In this document: positions 23,502-33,967 of the stretch, piece after piece
How positions within the stretch are numbered: position 1 is the stretch's first letter
Layout: each line of letters begins with the position of its first letter
NCBI RefSeq assembly: GCF_003573695.1
Contig: NC_039368.1
Span: 11,471,279-11,535,278 of the forward strand
Direction: 5' to 3'
DNA: 64,000 nt
Source: Papaver somniferum
Taxonomy: Eukaryota > Streptophyta > Magnoliopsida > Ranunculales > Papaveraceae
Notes under the pieces: generated by a model
Database searches by the model: none
Told to the model about the DNA's origin: nothing
The model's input: only the letters and a program-made list of their open reading frames with translations
Program-made: the position numbers and the translations under genes

Positions 23502-24143
23502 TGTTGGGTGCAATAATCAAAAACAAAGAAAAATCAAATAAGCAAAAGTTATTGATACTTAGCTCCTTTATAATGGAAGTGATCGATTTCATGAAACGAA
23601 TGAGCTCCCCATATCTCCGCAACAGCAACAAGGCAAAACTTTGGAAAAAACAGAGTGACTCACGTGTTCAACACGTTGCCCTTAAGACATTAGCGTCCGG
23701 CTACACTCAAGAGTGATGCTATAGCCCTCACAGGACGGATATCTCCAGGATAAAACACCCTAATACACCTACTACTAGCATATGTAGTAGATGCTCAACT
23801 TGAGCTTGGCAAGTCCGAAAAAACCATAGAGGAAAATCTTGAACGCTTGAGAAAACAATATAAAATATTTTTTTCCCTTGGGGGTCCCTCTAAATATAGA
23901 GCAAACTCTTTCCCATAGATTTTACAAAAGTAGTGAATTTGTTTATATAATTGACAAATACAACTTAAGAAGAAAAACTCCCCGATGTGGGACTAAAAGG
24001 TTTATATAGTTTCTTAAAACTTCTAAAAATTGGAAACTCCACAATGTGGGACTAAAAAGTTTCATTCACAAAAGAAAACAATAAATTCTAATTTTTTATT
24101 AAAACTTTAATTTTTTTTTTTTTTTATTAATCGTTTTCCAACA
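23502..24143 (-). repeat. 5' LTR of the minus-strand copia element
   Basis: 642 bp, ending on the plus strand with CCAACA followed by the target duplication CCATG. Compared with the partner LTR it has scattered substitutions and a longer T-run at about 24112-24125. Confidence 0.88.
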
Positions 24144-24197
24144 CCATGTAGGGTCGGGGATTCACCAGTATTACATTGACAATTTTTGGAATGAAGG

Positions 24198-24458
24198 TGT
24201 TAGGACACAATAAATATCCGATCATCAAATGAAGACCTGACAGTTAACTAAGCTGTCATTAGCTGTATTCTTGCTTAGCTATCAATCTAGTATTGGTTGT
24301 ATCTTAGCTTAGCTGTCAGTCTAGTCATAAGATGAAGTACTATCGAGTTCATCTTTAGCTTCTTCTTTTCTTCTTTATAAGCTAAAGTCTGTCCTTCTGT
24401 GTAATCTCAACCAAGAACCATTTTAGAACATTTGTCCACCGACTTTGTGTTTCTAACA
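24198..24458 (+). repeat. 5' LTR of the plus-strand copia element
   Basis: Starts TGTTAGGACA, ends TTTCTAACA. A TATA-like TTTATAA lies at about 24376. It is a close match to 30090-30352. Confidence 0.9.
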
Positions 24459-24471
24459 TGGTATCAGAGCC
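24459..24471 (+). other. Primer-binding site, tRNA-Met type
   Basis: TGGTATCAGAGCC directly after the LTR, the classic plant copia primer site. Confidence 0.92.
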
Positions 24472-24578
24472 ATCTATGATCACCAAACCCTAAAAATTCA
24501 GAAAAACAAATTTTATCTTTCTTTGTTTTTTCAATTCAATCAAAAATTTTCAAGATCTTCATCATCTTTACATCAACA

Positions 24579-25755
24579 ATGTCTACTTCTGGATTTAATC
24601 TTCAAATTCCATTAAAACTTAGTTTCTCTCCTCCAGCAAAACTCAATTCTACCAATTTTGTTCTCTGGAAATCACAAATTGTTCCATTACTGAAGAGTTT
24701 TGATTTTTATAAGTATGTTGATGGATCTACACCAGTACCGCCTGAATTTGTTTGAGATCCAACTACTCAAACTCCAATTGAGAATCCAGATTATCTTCAA
24801 TGGAATCACCAAGATCAGCTTCTACTTTCTTGGTTGATTTTATGTCTTCCCGATGAAACTCATTTTTCCGTCCTTGGAAGTACATCTTCTTTAACTGCTT
24901 GGCAAACATTAGAGAATAACTACAACTCTTCTGTCAAATCAAGATTTATGTAATTGAAGAATGATATACAACATCTACGCAAGGGAAATGAATCTATGCA
25001 AAGCTATTTCAGTCGTGCTAAATCAATTTCTCATCAACTTGCTCAGGTTAGTCGTCCTGTTCTTGATGAAGATCTCGTTTTTCATATCTTGAATGGTTTA
25101 CCATCAGAATTCAACGCTTTCCACACATCAATTAACACTCAACAACTTAAAAGCCTAGAATCAATTACCTCTTCTGATCTCCTTAGTCTCCTTTTAAGTG
25201 AAGAACACCAAATTGTTGATTCTACATCTGATGTTCCACTAGCTTCTGCTAATATTGCTAACAACACCACAACTTCTTCAGAATCATCACATTCTACCAA
25301 TTACCCCTCTAACTCTCACCTACCTTCTTCTAATTGGAATTTTGGACCGTCTTACGGTGGTTTTCAAAGTCGTCGTGGTGGTAGACATTTCTCTGGTTTT
25401 AGAGGTGGTAGATCTGGTTATAGATGTGGTGATGCTAATTCCTATGGTGGATATAGAGGAGGAAGATTTGATAGAGGTGGTTTTCGTGGTGGTTATGGTG
25501 CAAGGCACAACAATTTATTTTCTCCTCCATTATCATCATCATCTATTGTGTGTCAAATTTGCATCAAACCTGGACATCTTGCTCCTGATTGTCGATATAG
25601 GTATAGTGGGGGTATCTCTGATCATTATCAAGCTCACACTGTCTACTTTGATAATGGCTACTATGAGAACTCTTATGATGATTACTGGACTCCTGACCCT
25701 GAGGCATATGCAGTTTATAGTGACACTACAAGAAACTTCATGTATTGCAACATGC
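24579..25755 (+). pseudogene. Copia gag (UBN2-type) with two nonsense codons
   Basis: Gag begins at ATG 24579 (MSTSGFNLQIPLKL). It follows the usual copia gag layout: an N-terminal FVLWKSQIVPLL region, a central QSYFSRAKSISHQLA helix region, an Arg/Gly-rich stretch (GGRHFSGFRGGRSG, about 25375-25500), and a zinc knuckle CQICIKPGHLAPDC. In-frame stops lie at 24753 (TGA) and 24951 (TAA). Each differs by one C-to-T change from a sense codon (CGA, CAA) that fits the family. The frame loses homology at about 25755, where CACTA-type sequence begins. It is not functional as it stands. Confidence 0.8.
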
Positions 25756-26339
25756 CGATCGTATGGAAAGAACCCACTTTTTGTGTGGCAACATCCTTTT
25801 GCCACATAAAATTTTTTTGCCACACTGTATGGAAACAAGCCATGTGACAAGAAGTTATTGGTACACCTTAAGTATAGTGAAGCAATAGATAGGTTTTATG
25901 CCACACCAAAAGGTGAAGCAATAACATGAGGCAAAAGGCATTTTTATAAATTAATCATTATTTTGTTGTATTTTGTTTTAAAAATTTGTTGCCATACAAC
26001 TAGTGATACGTGCGGCTAAAAACAATACTTTTTAGTGTATAATTTTATTTTATTTTTGTTTAAAAAGAATTTTTTACAAAAGCCTAAGTGCAGCAACAAA
26101 ATATCTATTGCAACAGGTGCGCCAATGTGTTCGTAAACAGGGGCATTATACAGTAAAATTGTATTAAAAAAATCATTTTACTCGCATGAATTAAATCAGA
26201 ACAAAGGATTCAAATTGAATTAAAACGAAAAATATCTGTTACGGAGTATGGTTATTCCAACTTTTTCATAAGAAAATATTTACACAATCCTCAAATAAAC
26301 AAACTTCAAAGAAACTTTAATCTTCAAACTAGACCTATT

Positions 26340-27668
26340 CGATGTTAAATCCATCCCAGCCGTCCACCCCTAGGCCTCGCGCTCCTGCTAAACAGATCAA
26401 AACAAACACCAACAAGAAGTTGCAAAGTGAAAAGTGGTTGTAAAGACCAAATTATGTATGTACCGTTTCAGCTTTGCATCGAGCGTGGTTTTTCCTTCCC
26501 ATTCTGTGCTTTACTTGTTGGCAGCTTCTACTCTTGACATTTTGTTCGGAAAATTTCTTACGAATGTAAAAGGAAGAATTAATCAGACATGACGTATAAC
26601 CAAAACATAAACCCATACATATAAGATGTGTGAACTTACCTGGTGTGTTGCATCAGTTTCCCAGAATGTCAAGAGATCCTTCCACTCCCCTTCAGTTAAA
26701 GCAGCTGGTTTATCTGCAAGACGTTTTGCAGTTGTATTGTGCTGTGTAAAGTGTTTTCCCTTCCATGTACCTTTCTTTCCCCTAAATATGTCACCAAAAA
26801 TAGAGAGGGTGTAAGTTTTATAACGTCCATCTATTATGAATAAATCCTGAAATAGACAAACAATGATAACTTGTAGTGACTATATCTGTGAACATCCACC
26901 ATAACCAAAAATACTAAAACGAAACGGCTAATAACAACAAAAACAACTGAACGATGTTGCAGTGTTGTTCTAAAATTTATCGTATCAATACTGTGGACCA
27001 CATTGGCCTCCATTAGATATGGATCCTGATTGTTACCTATGAGAGTGACGCTAGCCAAACGGATGTTGAGTTACTAAACGATTACTTTTTTTTTTTGTTC
27101 TTGTTAACGTTTAGCATTTGACTCCAGTTAGACGATCTATGTTATTAGGATGAGAAAATTTATATGAATTGAGAAATAATTAAGCACAAAGAATAATATT
27201 TATATGATTTCTTTTCACCGTAATTATATTCTTGCTCTTGTTAAATCCATGGAAACTTCAAACCCAATTATATACTGCCGACCTGCCAAGCTACATTTCC
27301 ATTTAAACAACTTCTCTAATCGAACAAGGACTTTTTCTCATATCTACCAACAAATTAACATGCAGTATACACTAGCATCTAATCAACAAGAGAATTACGT
27401 GTTGCATATTGACAATGCCGAACAGAACAATATGCTAAGATTATCATTATTATTATAACTTTTAAACAGTAGGCACATTTACCAACTCGTTTTTCTATAA
27501 CATCAGACACTAATCATATGGGATGCAAAATAAACAAACATGGTATTAACTTATGTTAAGTATGCTCACCTGAAGTTCGCCCCATAGCCAATCCTTCGCC
27601 ATTGTATCCTTCTTATCCCAGTGCTTGGTCCAGTTGAACCTCCGAGATTGTTTTAGCAATACCCCAAT
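26340..27668 (-). pseudogene. Ptta/En/Spm-type transposase-associated protein, partial
   Basis: Minus-strand exons with good splice borders: 27668-27570 (ending WDKKDTMAKDWLWGELQ, donor GTGAGC) and 26781-26640 (GKKGTWKGKHFTQHNTTA, then EGEWKDLLTFWETDATHQ, donor GTAAGT). The W-K-L-FWETD and THQ pattern is that of the plant transposase family Ptta/En/Spm. A further exon-like stretch near 26540-26470 is basic and Cys-containing. The start and end of the gene are missing. A second copy of the exon 3' end lies at 27691-27739. It is a remnant. Confidence 0.6.
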
Positions 27669-27690
27669 GGCGTCAGTATATCGCACTTAC

Positions 27691-27739
27691 CTGGTGTGTT
27701 GCATCAGTTTCCCAGAATGTCACGAGATCCTTCCACTCA
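27691..27739 (-). repeat. Duplicated transposase exon end
   Basis: It repeats the last part of the exon at 26640-26690 together with its donor site, with a few differences. It shows an internal duplication within the CACTA-derived sequence. Confidence 0.6.
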
Positions 27740-27903
27740 AAATGATGCAAACTGACTAGGGAGGTGAATATACAAATGTTTCTTCTTTCTTGACAAGTTG
27801 TGAAGTTCTTCACAGAGTCAGTTGTCCTCATGAGCATCAACAAAATGGAGCAGCATAAAGTAAACACAGACACATAGTAGAAACTAGTCTTGCCTTGTTT
27901 AAT

Positions 27904-30039
27904 CATGCATCCATGCCTTCATCCTTTTGGTCTTATTCTTTTGAGACTCCAACTATCTGTTCAACAAATTACCAACTCCTGTCTTAGGTAATTCTACTCC
28001 CTTGGAGTCTATTTATAATTCATCTCCAAATTATACTTTTCTTAAGGTATTTGGTTGTGCCTGTTTTCCATGCATTAGACCTTATAATAAACACAAATTA
28101 GAAAATAGATCTGTTAAATGTTTTTTTTTCGGGTTATAGTAGCATGCACAAAGGCTATAGGTGTCTCAACCCTAAAACAAACAAGCTTATCATTTCCAGA
28201 AATGTCACTTTTGATGAAAATGACTTTCCTTATAAGTCTTTGTTTTGTCCTTCTCCTATTTCATCACCATCTTCTACTTCTGTTTATGTTTCATAAACCA
28301 TACCTATTTCACCTCCACCTATTCCTTCATCTTCACCACCACCAATACCCTCACCATCACCACCAGCATCATTTGACATCTCTGATAGCTCAACTGCAAC
28401 TGTGTCTCCTTCTACTTCTTCTGCACCAACAACTATACCAGTGTCCACTACTTCTACTCATCCTATGATTACTAGAAGCAAAAATGGTATTTCTAAACCT
28501 CAGTCTTTTACTGCTATAACTGCTGAATTAATGGATACTCCTACAACATTTGCTGAAGCCAATAAATTACCTGTTTGGAGAACTGGTATGTGTGAAGAAA
28601 TTGATGCTCTAGTGCAAAATGGAACTTGGGACTATGTTCCATATAGACCAGGCATGAATGTAGTGGGGTGTAAATGGGTCTTTAGAGTCAAGAAAAAGGC
28701 TGATGGAACTGTTGAAAGATGCAAAGACAGATTAGTTTCTAAGGGCTACAACCAAGTTGAGGGCATTGATTATCAAGATACTTTCATCCCTGTTGTCAAG
28801 CCTACCACAATCGGACTTATGATTTCTGTTGCTCTGTTCAAAGGATGGTCTATAAGAAAAGTTGCATGTCAAAAATGCTTTTCTTCTTGGTTTTTTAAAT
28901 GAAGAAGTGTTTATGCAACAACCTCCTGGTTTTATCAATAAGCAGTTTCCCAATCATGTTTGTGCTCTCAAAAAGTCTCTTTATGGCCTCAAACAAGTCC
29001 CCAGAGCTTGGTTTGAGAGGCTAAGTCAATTTCTGCTATCTCAGGGTTTTGTTTCATCCAAGACTGACACTTCCCTATTCTTCAAAGTAACTTCTCATAC
29101 CTCTTTGTATGTGCTTATTTATGTTGATGACATTCTAGTTACAGGAAGTTCTGATGCTGCTATTCATTCTCTTATTACTACTCTTGGAACAGAGTTTGCC
29201 ATTAAAGACTTGGTCCCTTTACATTTCTTCCTTGGCAATCAGGCAACTTACAACTCTGCAGGTAGTCGTCTTAACCAGCAGCAGTATGTCACCAATCTTT
29301 TGGAGAAGACTCAACTCTTGTCAGCAAATCCAGTTTGTACACCTATTGCTTTGGCTAATACTCATGCTGCTGCTTCTCCATCTGTGTTTCATGATCCACT
29401 TTTATATATAAGCAGTGTGGGAGCTTTAAAATATTTTACCATCACAAGGCCTGATATCTCATTTGCAGTCAACAGAGCTTGTCAGTCTATGCATAATCCC
29501 TCTGTAGATGATTGGAGTGCAGTAAAGAGGATTTTACGTTATCTTAATGGCACTAAGTCACATGGCCTACAGTCTAAAAGAGCTTATGCTCTTCCTCTTC
29601 ATATGTTCTGTGATGCTGACTGGGGTGGTGATCTTGTTGATAGGCGTTCTACTAGTGGCATGGCTTTTATCTTGGTCCAAATTTGATTTCTTGGTGCTAT
29701 ACGAAGCAAAAATCAGTCTCCAGATCCAGCACTGAGGCTGAGTACAAAGCCATGGTTGAAGATACTTCTGAGTTGTTATGGGTACAGTCTCTTCTTGCTG
29801 AATTGCTTCTTCAACCTTCCAGTACTCCTATAGTCTGGTGTAACAACATGGGAGCTACTCACTTATCAGCCAATCCCATATTTCATAATCGTATGAAGCA
29901 TGTAGAAATTTCCTTTCATTTTGTCAGGGACATGGTCGCTGCTAAAGCTTTGCAGGTCAGGCATATCTCCACCAAAGATCAGCTTGCTGACACTCTGACT
30001 AAAGCTTTAACTTCAGCACGCTTTGAGCTAATCAGCTAA
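27904..30039 (+). pseudogene. Copia pol: integrase end, reverse transcriptase, RNase H (broken)
   Basis: Homology resumes at 27904 with the integrase C-terminus (HASMPSSFWSYSF, later FLKVFGCACFP and NKHKLENRS). Reverse transcriptase follows (GCKWVFRVKKKADGTVER, SLYGLKQVPRAW, LIYVDDILVTGS) and RNase H ends the gene (KSVSRSSTEAEYKAM, STKDQLADTLTKAL, stop at 30037). Breaks include frame changes near 27965, 28135, 28860 and 29680 and a TAA at about 28294. The usual LDVKNAFLHG motif reads LHVKNAFLLG, so the first catalytic aspartate is lost. It is dead. Confidence 0.85.
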
Positions 30040-30089
30040 AAGCTGAATGTCACTGCTCCAGATGCCATTAGCTTGCGGGTGTGTGTGTG

Positions 30090-30352
30090 TGTTAGGACAT
30101 AATAAGTATCTGATGATCAAATGAATACCTGACAGTTAACTAAGTTGTCATTAGATGTATTCTTGCTTAGCTGTCAATCTAGTATTGGCTATATCTTAGC
30201 TTAGCTGTCAGTCTAGTCATAAGTTGACTCAGTACTGTCGAGTTCATCTTTATCTTCTTCTTTTCTTCTTTATAAGCTAAAGTCTGTCCTTCTGTGTAAT
30301 CTCAACCACAACCATTTTAGAACATTTTTCCACGGACTTTGTGTTTCTAACA
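30090..30352 (+). repeat. 3' LTR of the plus-strand copia element
   Basis: 263 bp, TGTTAGGACA to TTCTAACA, followed by the target duplication GAAGG. It differs from the 5' LTR at several positions. Confidence 0.9.
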
Positions 30353-30357
30353 GAAGG

Positions 30358-30726
30358 AAATATAAACTTCCCATATCATTCTATCATCACCAGTTTCTTA
30401 TAATTGATGTATATTTTGTGCATTTCCATAGAGATAGCATATCTTCACTGTAATCTCAAGTAACAATGGGATTTAACCCAGGTAAAACAATGATCAGCGG
30501 CCTTGTAATCTTAAATTCCAATATTCAGTCTAAAGTATAAGAGGATACATTAATACTAGTGAAGATAGTATAACCTTTTTTTTTATCAGAAGGAAGAAAA
30601 TTTATTAAGAGAGTAGAATATACAAGAGTTCTACCAGTGGTAGAATAACAAAAAACAAAATGAAACTAAGAAATTAGAAGAAGACTGTATCCCAATTACA
30701 GACTGAGTTTGAGAAATTAGAACAAA
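30358..30726 (-). other. Copia flank and probable LINE tail
   Basis: 30358-30570 is unassigned sequence that continues the pre-insertion target. From about 30573 a T-run followed by ATCAGAAGGAAGAAAATTTATT looks like the reversed poly(A) tail and 3' end of a plant LINE on the minus strand. It stops at 30726, where the duplicated unit begins. Confidence 0.4.
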
Positions 30727-30734
30727 ATGTAACT

Positions 30735-30940
30735 CTCAGACTTTACGGCTTTAGTGGCACATCCAAACACTCTCTTAGCTAAAACAAAATCTTCTTAGCC
30801 GACGCCTGGCCCGACAGAAACACCAGACAACATTCGAAACTCCATCGTTACTGTCTACTTGGGAAACAAAAACCCTAACTTCTTCTGCTTCTTCCTCTTG
30901 CGTATTTTCGGTGATACAAAAGATTTAAAAGGTACGATTC
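30735..30940 (+). other. Possible 5' UTR exon of the RPC6 pseudogene, copy A
   Basis: A GC-richer stretch (GACGCCTGGCCCGACAGAAA) followed by a pyrimidine-rich leader and a GGTACGATTC donor-like site at about 30931. It resembles a first non-coding exon upstream of the coding part at 33414, with the TRIM and LINE sitting in the intron. No transcript evidence is available. Confidence 0.35.
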
Positions 30941-31249
30941 TGTTTTCTTATTACAATTTCTCAGACATGGTTAGGGTTTTCTCAGTAAGATTAGGTATAT
31001 TAAGAATTGATTTTGTTTTTAGTGTGTTTGTTGAATTTCCTAAGTGAGAACTTTTTTTGCCACTCCCTTGATTGATATTCGAATACCTGAAAAATCAAAT
31101 CAAAACACATTATAATCAATAATACACATAGCTATTATTTTTGTTATTGGAGATTTTTGGTTGTTTTGTTATTTGTTTCTTTTGATATTATCTTGTGAAT
31201 ACAATTAGCCCCCCTGCTGCTTGGTATGCCATTTGCAAATCATTGTGGT

Positions 31250-32146
31250 ACTTAGAACATTATATTTAGGTAGAATATCTTCCACAGAACTTGTAGAGAT
31301 ATTAGAGTCTTATTTATACTGAAACTTGTTACAGAATTTGTTACAGACTCCAACAGAATGAAAAGACTTGAACAAATTCAAACTACTGACTAAACTGAAA
31401 CGTAAATATAGCCAAAAGACTCTCCCTGTTTACTTATCTAGCTGACTGAGTTACATAGAAATCCTGTTATCTCTAACATCCCCTCTCAAGTTGTACCGGA
31501 GCTGGCGAATGTGCAACTTGCTTCTAATGTACTGGAACTGTGGTGAAGATATCCCTTTTGTATGAGAAAATTGGTGTTTCTCTTCAAATTCATAGTGTGA
31601 GATAGTCAAAATACCTCTTGAAATGGTTGTGTGAGATAGTCGAAATACCTTTTCAATTGACAGTATTGATCTGTGTTGGTTAACAGATATAATTGGTAAT
31701 GGTAATGATTTGTTTTGGTATTGTTGTTGAAAGGTATTGAAGTTTGTTTAGAACTGGTTTTTAAGAATGGTTTTAGTATCAGATCTAAAGTGTTGAATCA
31801 TCAAACAAAGACTCTCCCTAGCAGAGACATTTGAACAACCTTTCTTAGCAGCAAACGATGTTAATGGCGACTGGCTATCACAGTAGAAGAGTGCGGGATC
31901 GAACCCTCCTGATACCAACTTAGAACATTATATTTAGGTAGAATATCTTCCACAGAACTTGTGGAGATATTAGAGTCTTATTTATACTGAAACTTGTTAC
32001 AGAATTTGTTACAGACTCCAACAGAATGAAAAGACTTGAACAAATTCAAACTACTGACTAAACTGAAACATAAATATAGCCAAAAGACTCTCCCTGTTTA
32101 CTTATCTAGCTGACTGGGTTACATAGAAATCCTGTTATCTCTAACA
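31250..32146 (-). mobile_element. TRIM (small LTR element), copy A
   Basis: Two direct repeats of 229 bp (31250-31478 and 31918-32146) flank a 439-bp interior without coding capacity. The target duplication is GTGGT (31245-31249 and 32147-32151). On the minus strand the repeats start TGTTAGAGATAAC, and a tRNA-Met-like primer site TGGTATCAGGAGGG lies beside the repeat at 31918. A purine-rich tract GAGAGGGGA lies beside the other repeat. This is a terminal-repeat retrotransposon in miniature. Confidence 0.88.
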
Positions 32147-32271
32147 GTGGTCATAAATCCGTTTGTTTCTAAGGGATGCCAAAACTTTGTAAATTCAATT
32201 CTCATTGAGCTTTTCCTGAGTTCTTTATCTAGCCATCTAAGTTACTCTGACGAGCTGTTTAGGTTTTCTTT

Positions 32272-32662
32272 TTTTTTTTGATCGGCAAAACTATAAGAAT
32301 ATATATAGGAAGAAAAAAGAATAAGAAGGATTACACGATGCTGGACATACCAGCCATGCAACCAAGAGAAAAGAAAAGAAGAAGCATCCATTACAACGAA
32401 TAGACACCAGTCAGATCCATCAGTGTCTCTTTTATCTCTAGGACAGCAAGGGACTCTGTTTCGCCATTAATTCTGCCCACTTGAAGACCATATCCTGGAA
32501 TCTAATACCTCTTAGAGGTTTTACAGGGATTGACCAGTACAACAGAACGGCTTTGATGTCCAAAATGATCTTTTCCTCGTCTCTCTCTTTATTATTGAAA
32601 CATCCATTGTTTCGCTCCTTCCAAATCACCCAGCAGATGGCATATGGCAGCAGCTCCCACCA
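32272..32662 (-). mobile_element. 5'-truncated LINE, copy A
   Basis: A minus-strand non-LTR retrotransposon tail. The poly(A) appears as a T-run at 32272-32279 and the body encodes the C-terminal end of a LINE protein (IWKERNNGCFNNKERDEEK, then RGIRFQDMVFKWAELM). It is flanked by a perfect 15-bp target duplication, GTTTAGGTTTTCTTT (32257-32271 and 32663-32677). Only 391 bp remain, typical of 5' truncation. Confidence 0.9.
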
Positions 32663-33413
32663 GTTTAGGTTTTCTTTATCCTTTTTAATCTGATTTGTCT
32701 ATCCTAGTGGTATACGAGGGTTAAATGAATCTCTCAAACGTGATTGATTTATAGAAGAAACTAGCAGCAAAATAGTAATTTTTGGACTTTGACATTATTA
32801 TGGCAGAAGAAAAAGATAGGTTAGTTTCATAAAGATAGTAATTTGGATCTCATTGATCATTCAGCTTCAACTGGTTCTTTTTAAAGAAATTATAAGTCGA
32901 CTTCTCTCTTTTAAATTTTCTGATTAGATTGTATGTCCGGTGCACACAAACGTGTATGAAATCAAAGTTAGCTTCAGATATATCTCAACATACGTGTTTC
33001 ATAGTTCATACTCTAGATTTAAGTTCGTAGTTAGGGCATTCCAACAAATTTAATTTGGACTTCGTGGTTGTAATCTGGAGGCAGATTAACTGGTATATCT
33101 TCTAGAAATAATTGATCCCCATATAAGAAATAATTTGGTACTTCTTCTTCTCTTTTGTTTGATTGGTGACTCGGGAATGAGGCTGTGTTTAGAGTCAGCA
33201 AGATTTTCCTTATCAATTCCATGTATTTGGTGTTAATTGTAACTGCGAGGTTTGCAGAATTCAACAAGAACTGCATACCAAGCAGGATTTTAGTTGAAGT
33301 CAGATTTTTTCTTATCATTTATTTGCAGTTTTTTGCTGTATTTATAAGAATCACTTTTTAATTGCATGCTGTAACAAATAAATAATTATTAGGACGTGTT
33401 TCTTTTAACAGAA

Positions 33414-33967
33414 ATGGGCAGAGTAGCAGAAAGTTCACTGTCTCCCAAAAGAAAACGAGCTGATACTCCGAAGCTCAGTGAGGCTGAGCGCACAATCTAT
33501 AACCTTATTCTAAGTACAGAAGATATGGGAATATGGATGAGGGAAATAAAGTATAAAATCAAAGTAATTCCTGACACCGTTGTTAACAAGTCTATATAAT
33601 CTCTCTAGGACAAAGGACTGATAAAAGAGGTTGTTGACATACAGAACAAAGGAAAAAAAAACTTTAATGGGTTCTGACTTCGAACCCTCGGATGACCTCA
33701 CGGGTGGTGCATGGTATGATAAGGAAGGGAAACTAGAGACAGAACTCATTGAGGAGGCAAAATCTGTGTGTTTCCAGTTTACCTCTAGAAGGAAGGCTGC
33801 CACAGTTGAGGAGATTACAGAAGCTATCAACAATTCGGAAGCATTTAAGGTGAAGTTTACTGGTAAGCAAATTGAAGAACTTGTTCAAGGTCTGATTTTG
33901 GACAAGAAGATTGTGGAGTCAGAAAGTACTGGTAAAGGGGTCTTGGCAAAAAATCCAATGGGTGAAC
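33414..33967 (+). pseudogene. RNA polymerase III subunit RPC6 pseudogene, copy A (3' deleted)
   Basis: From ATG 33414 (MGRVAESSLSPKRKR) the text follows RPC6 (RPC34/POLR3F), the Pol III subunit with winged-helix domains that helps to open the promoter. First winged helix: LSEAERTIYNLIL to DTVVNKSI. Then EFEPS-like GSDFEPSDDLTGGAWY, AFKVKFTGKQIEELVQGL and GVLAKNPMGE. Breaks are TAA at 33597, TAG at 33606, and a one-base frame change in the A9 run at 33653-33661. After GGTGAAC (33967) a 1201-bp segment present in copy B is missing, removing the cysteine-rich C-terminus. It is not functional. Confidence 0.85.

Larger units (their letters stand above)
18406..24143 (-). mobile_element. Ty1/copia retrotransposon, minus strand, degenerate
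   Basis: Two LTRs (18406-19038 and 23502-24143) are flanked by the 5-bp target duplication CCATG (18401-18405 and 24144-24148). Transcription runs on the minus strand, because the reverse transcriptase signature and RNase H read that way and the polypurine tract (ATGTGGGGGAT on the minus strand, 19039-19049) adjoins the LTR at 19038. The interior has a gag zinc knuckle, a YVDDML reverse transcriptase motif and an RNase H end, but no long frame survives. No standard tRNA-Met primer site is visible beside the LTR at 23502. Confidence 0.88.
25775..27903 (-). mobile_element. CACTA (En/Spm-like) DNA transposon fragment inside copia
   Basis: The sequence between copia gag and integrase is foreign. 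It starts near CACTTTTTGTGTGGCAAC and has many subterminal copies of TTGCCACA or its complement (25790-25995), a pattern typical of CACTA ends. On the minus strand it carries exons of the plant Ptta/En/Spm transposase family. I could not find a matching terminal inverted repeat on the right near 27900. The expected copia protease and integrase core are gone, so this is a replacement rather than a clean insertion. Confidence 0.6.
24198..30352 (+). mobile_element. Ty1/copia retrotransposon, plus strand, interrupted
   Basis: LTRs of 261 and 263 bp (24198-24458 and 30090-30352) are bounded by the target duplication GAAGG (24193-24197 and 30353-30357). The primer site TGGTATCAGAGCC (24459-24471) matches initiator tRNA-Met. 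Gag and the second half of pol are readable but broken. Protease and most of integrase are missing, and CACTA-type sequence stands there instead. A GTGTGTGTGTG tract adjoins the 3' LTR. Confidence 0.92.

Noticed and set aside
25255..25850. Long alternative frames over the gag Arg/Gly-rich part
   Set aside because: Shadows of the gag frame that carries the CCHC knuckle.
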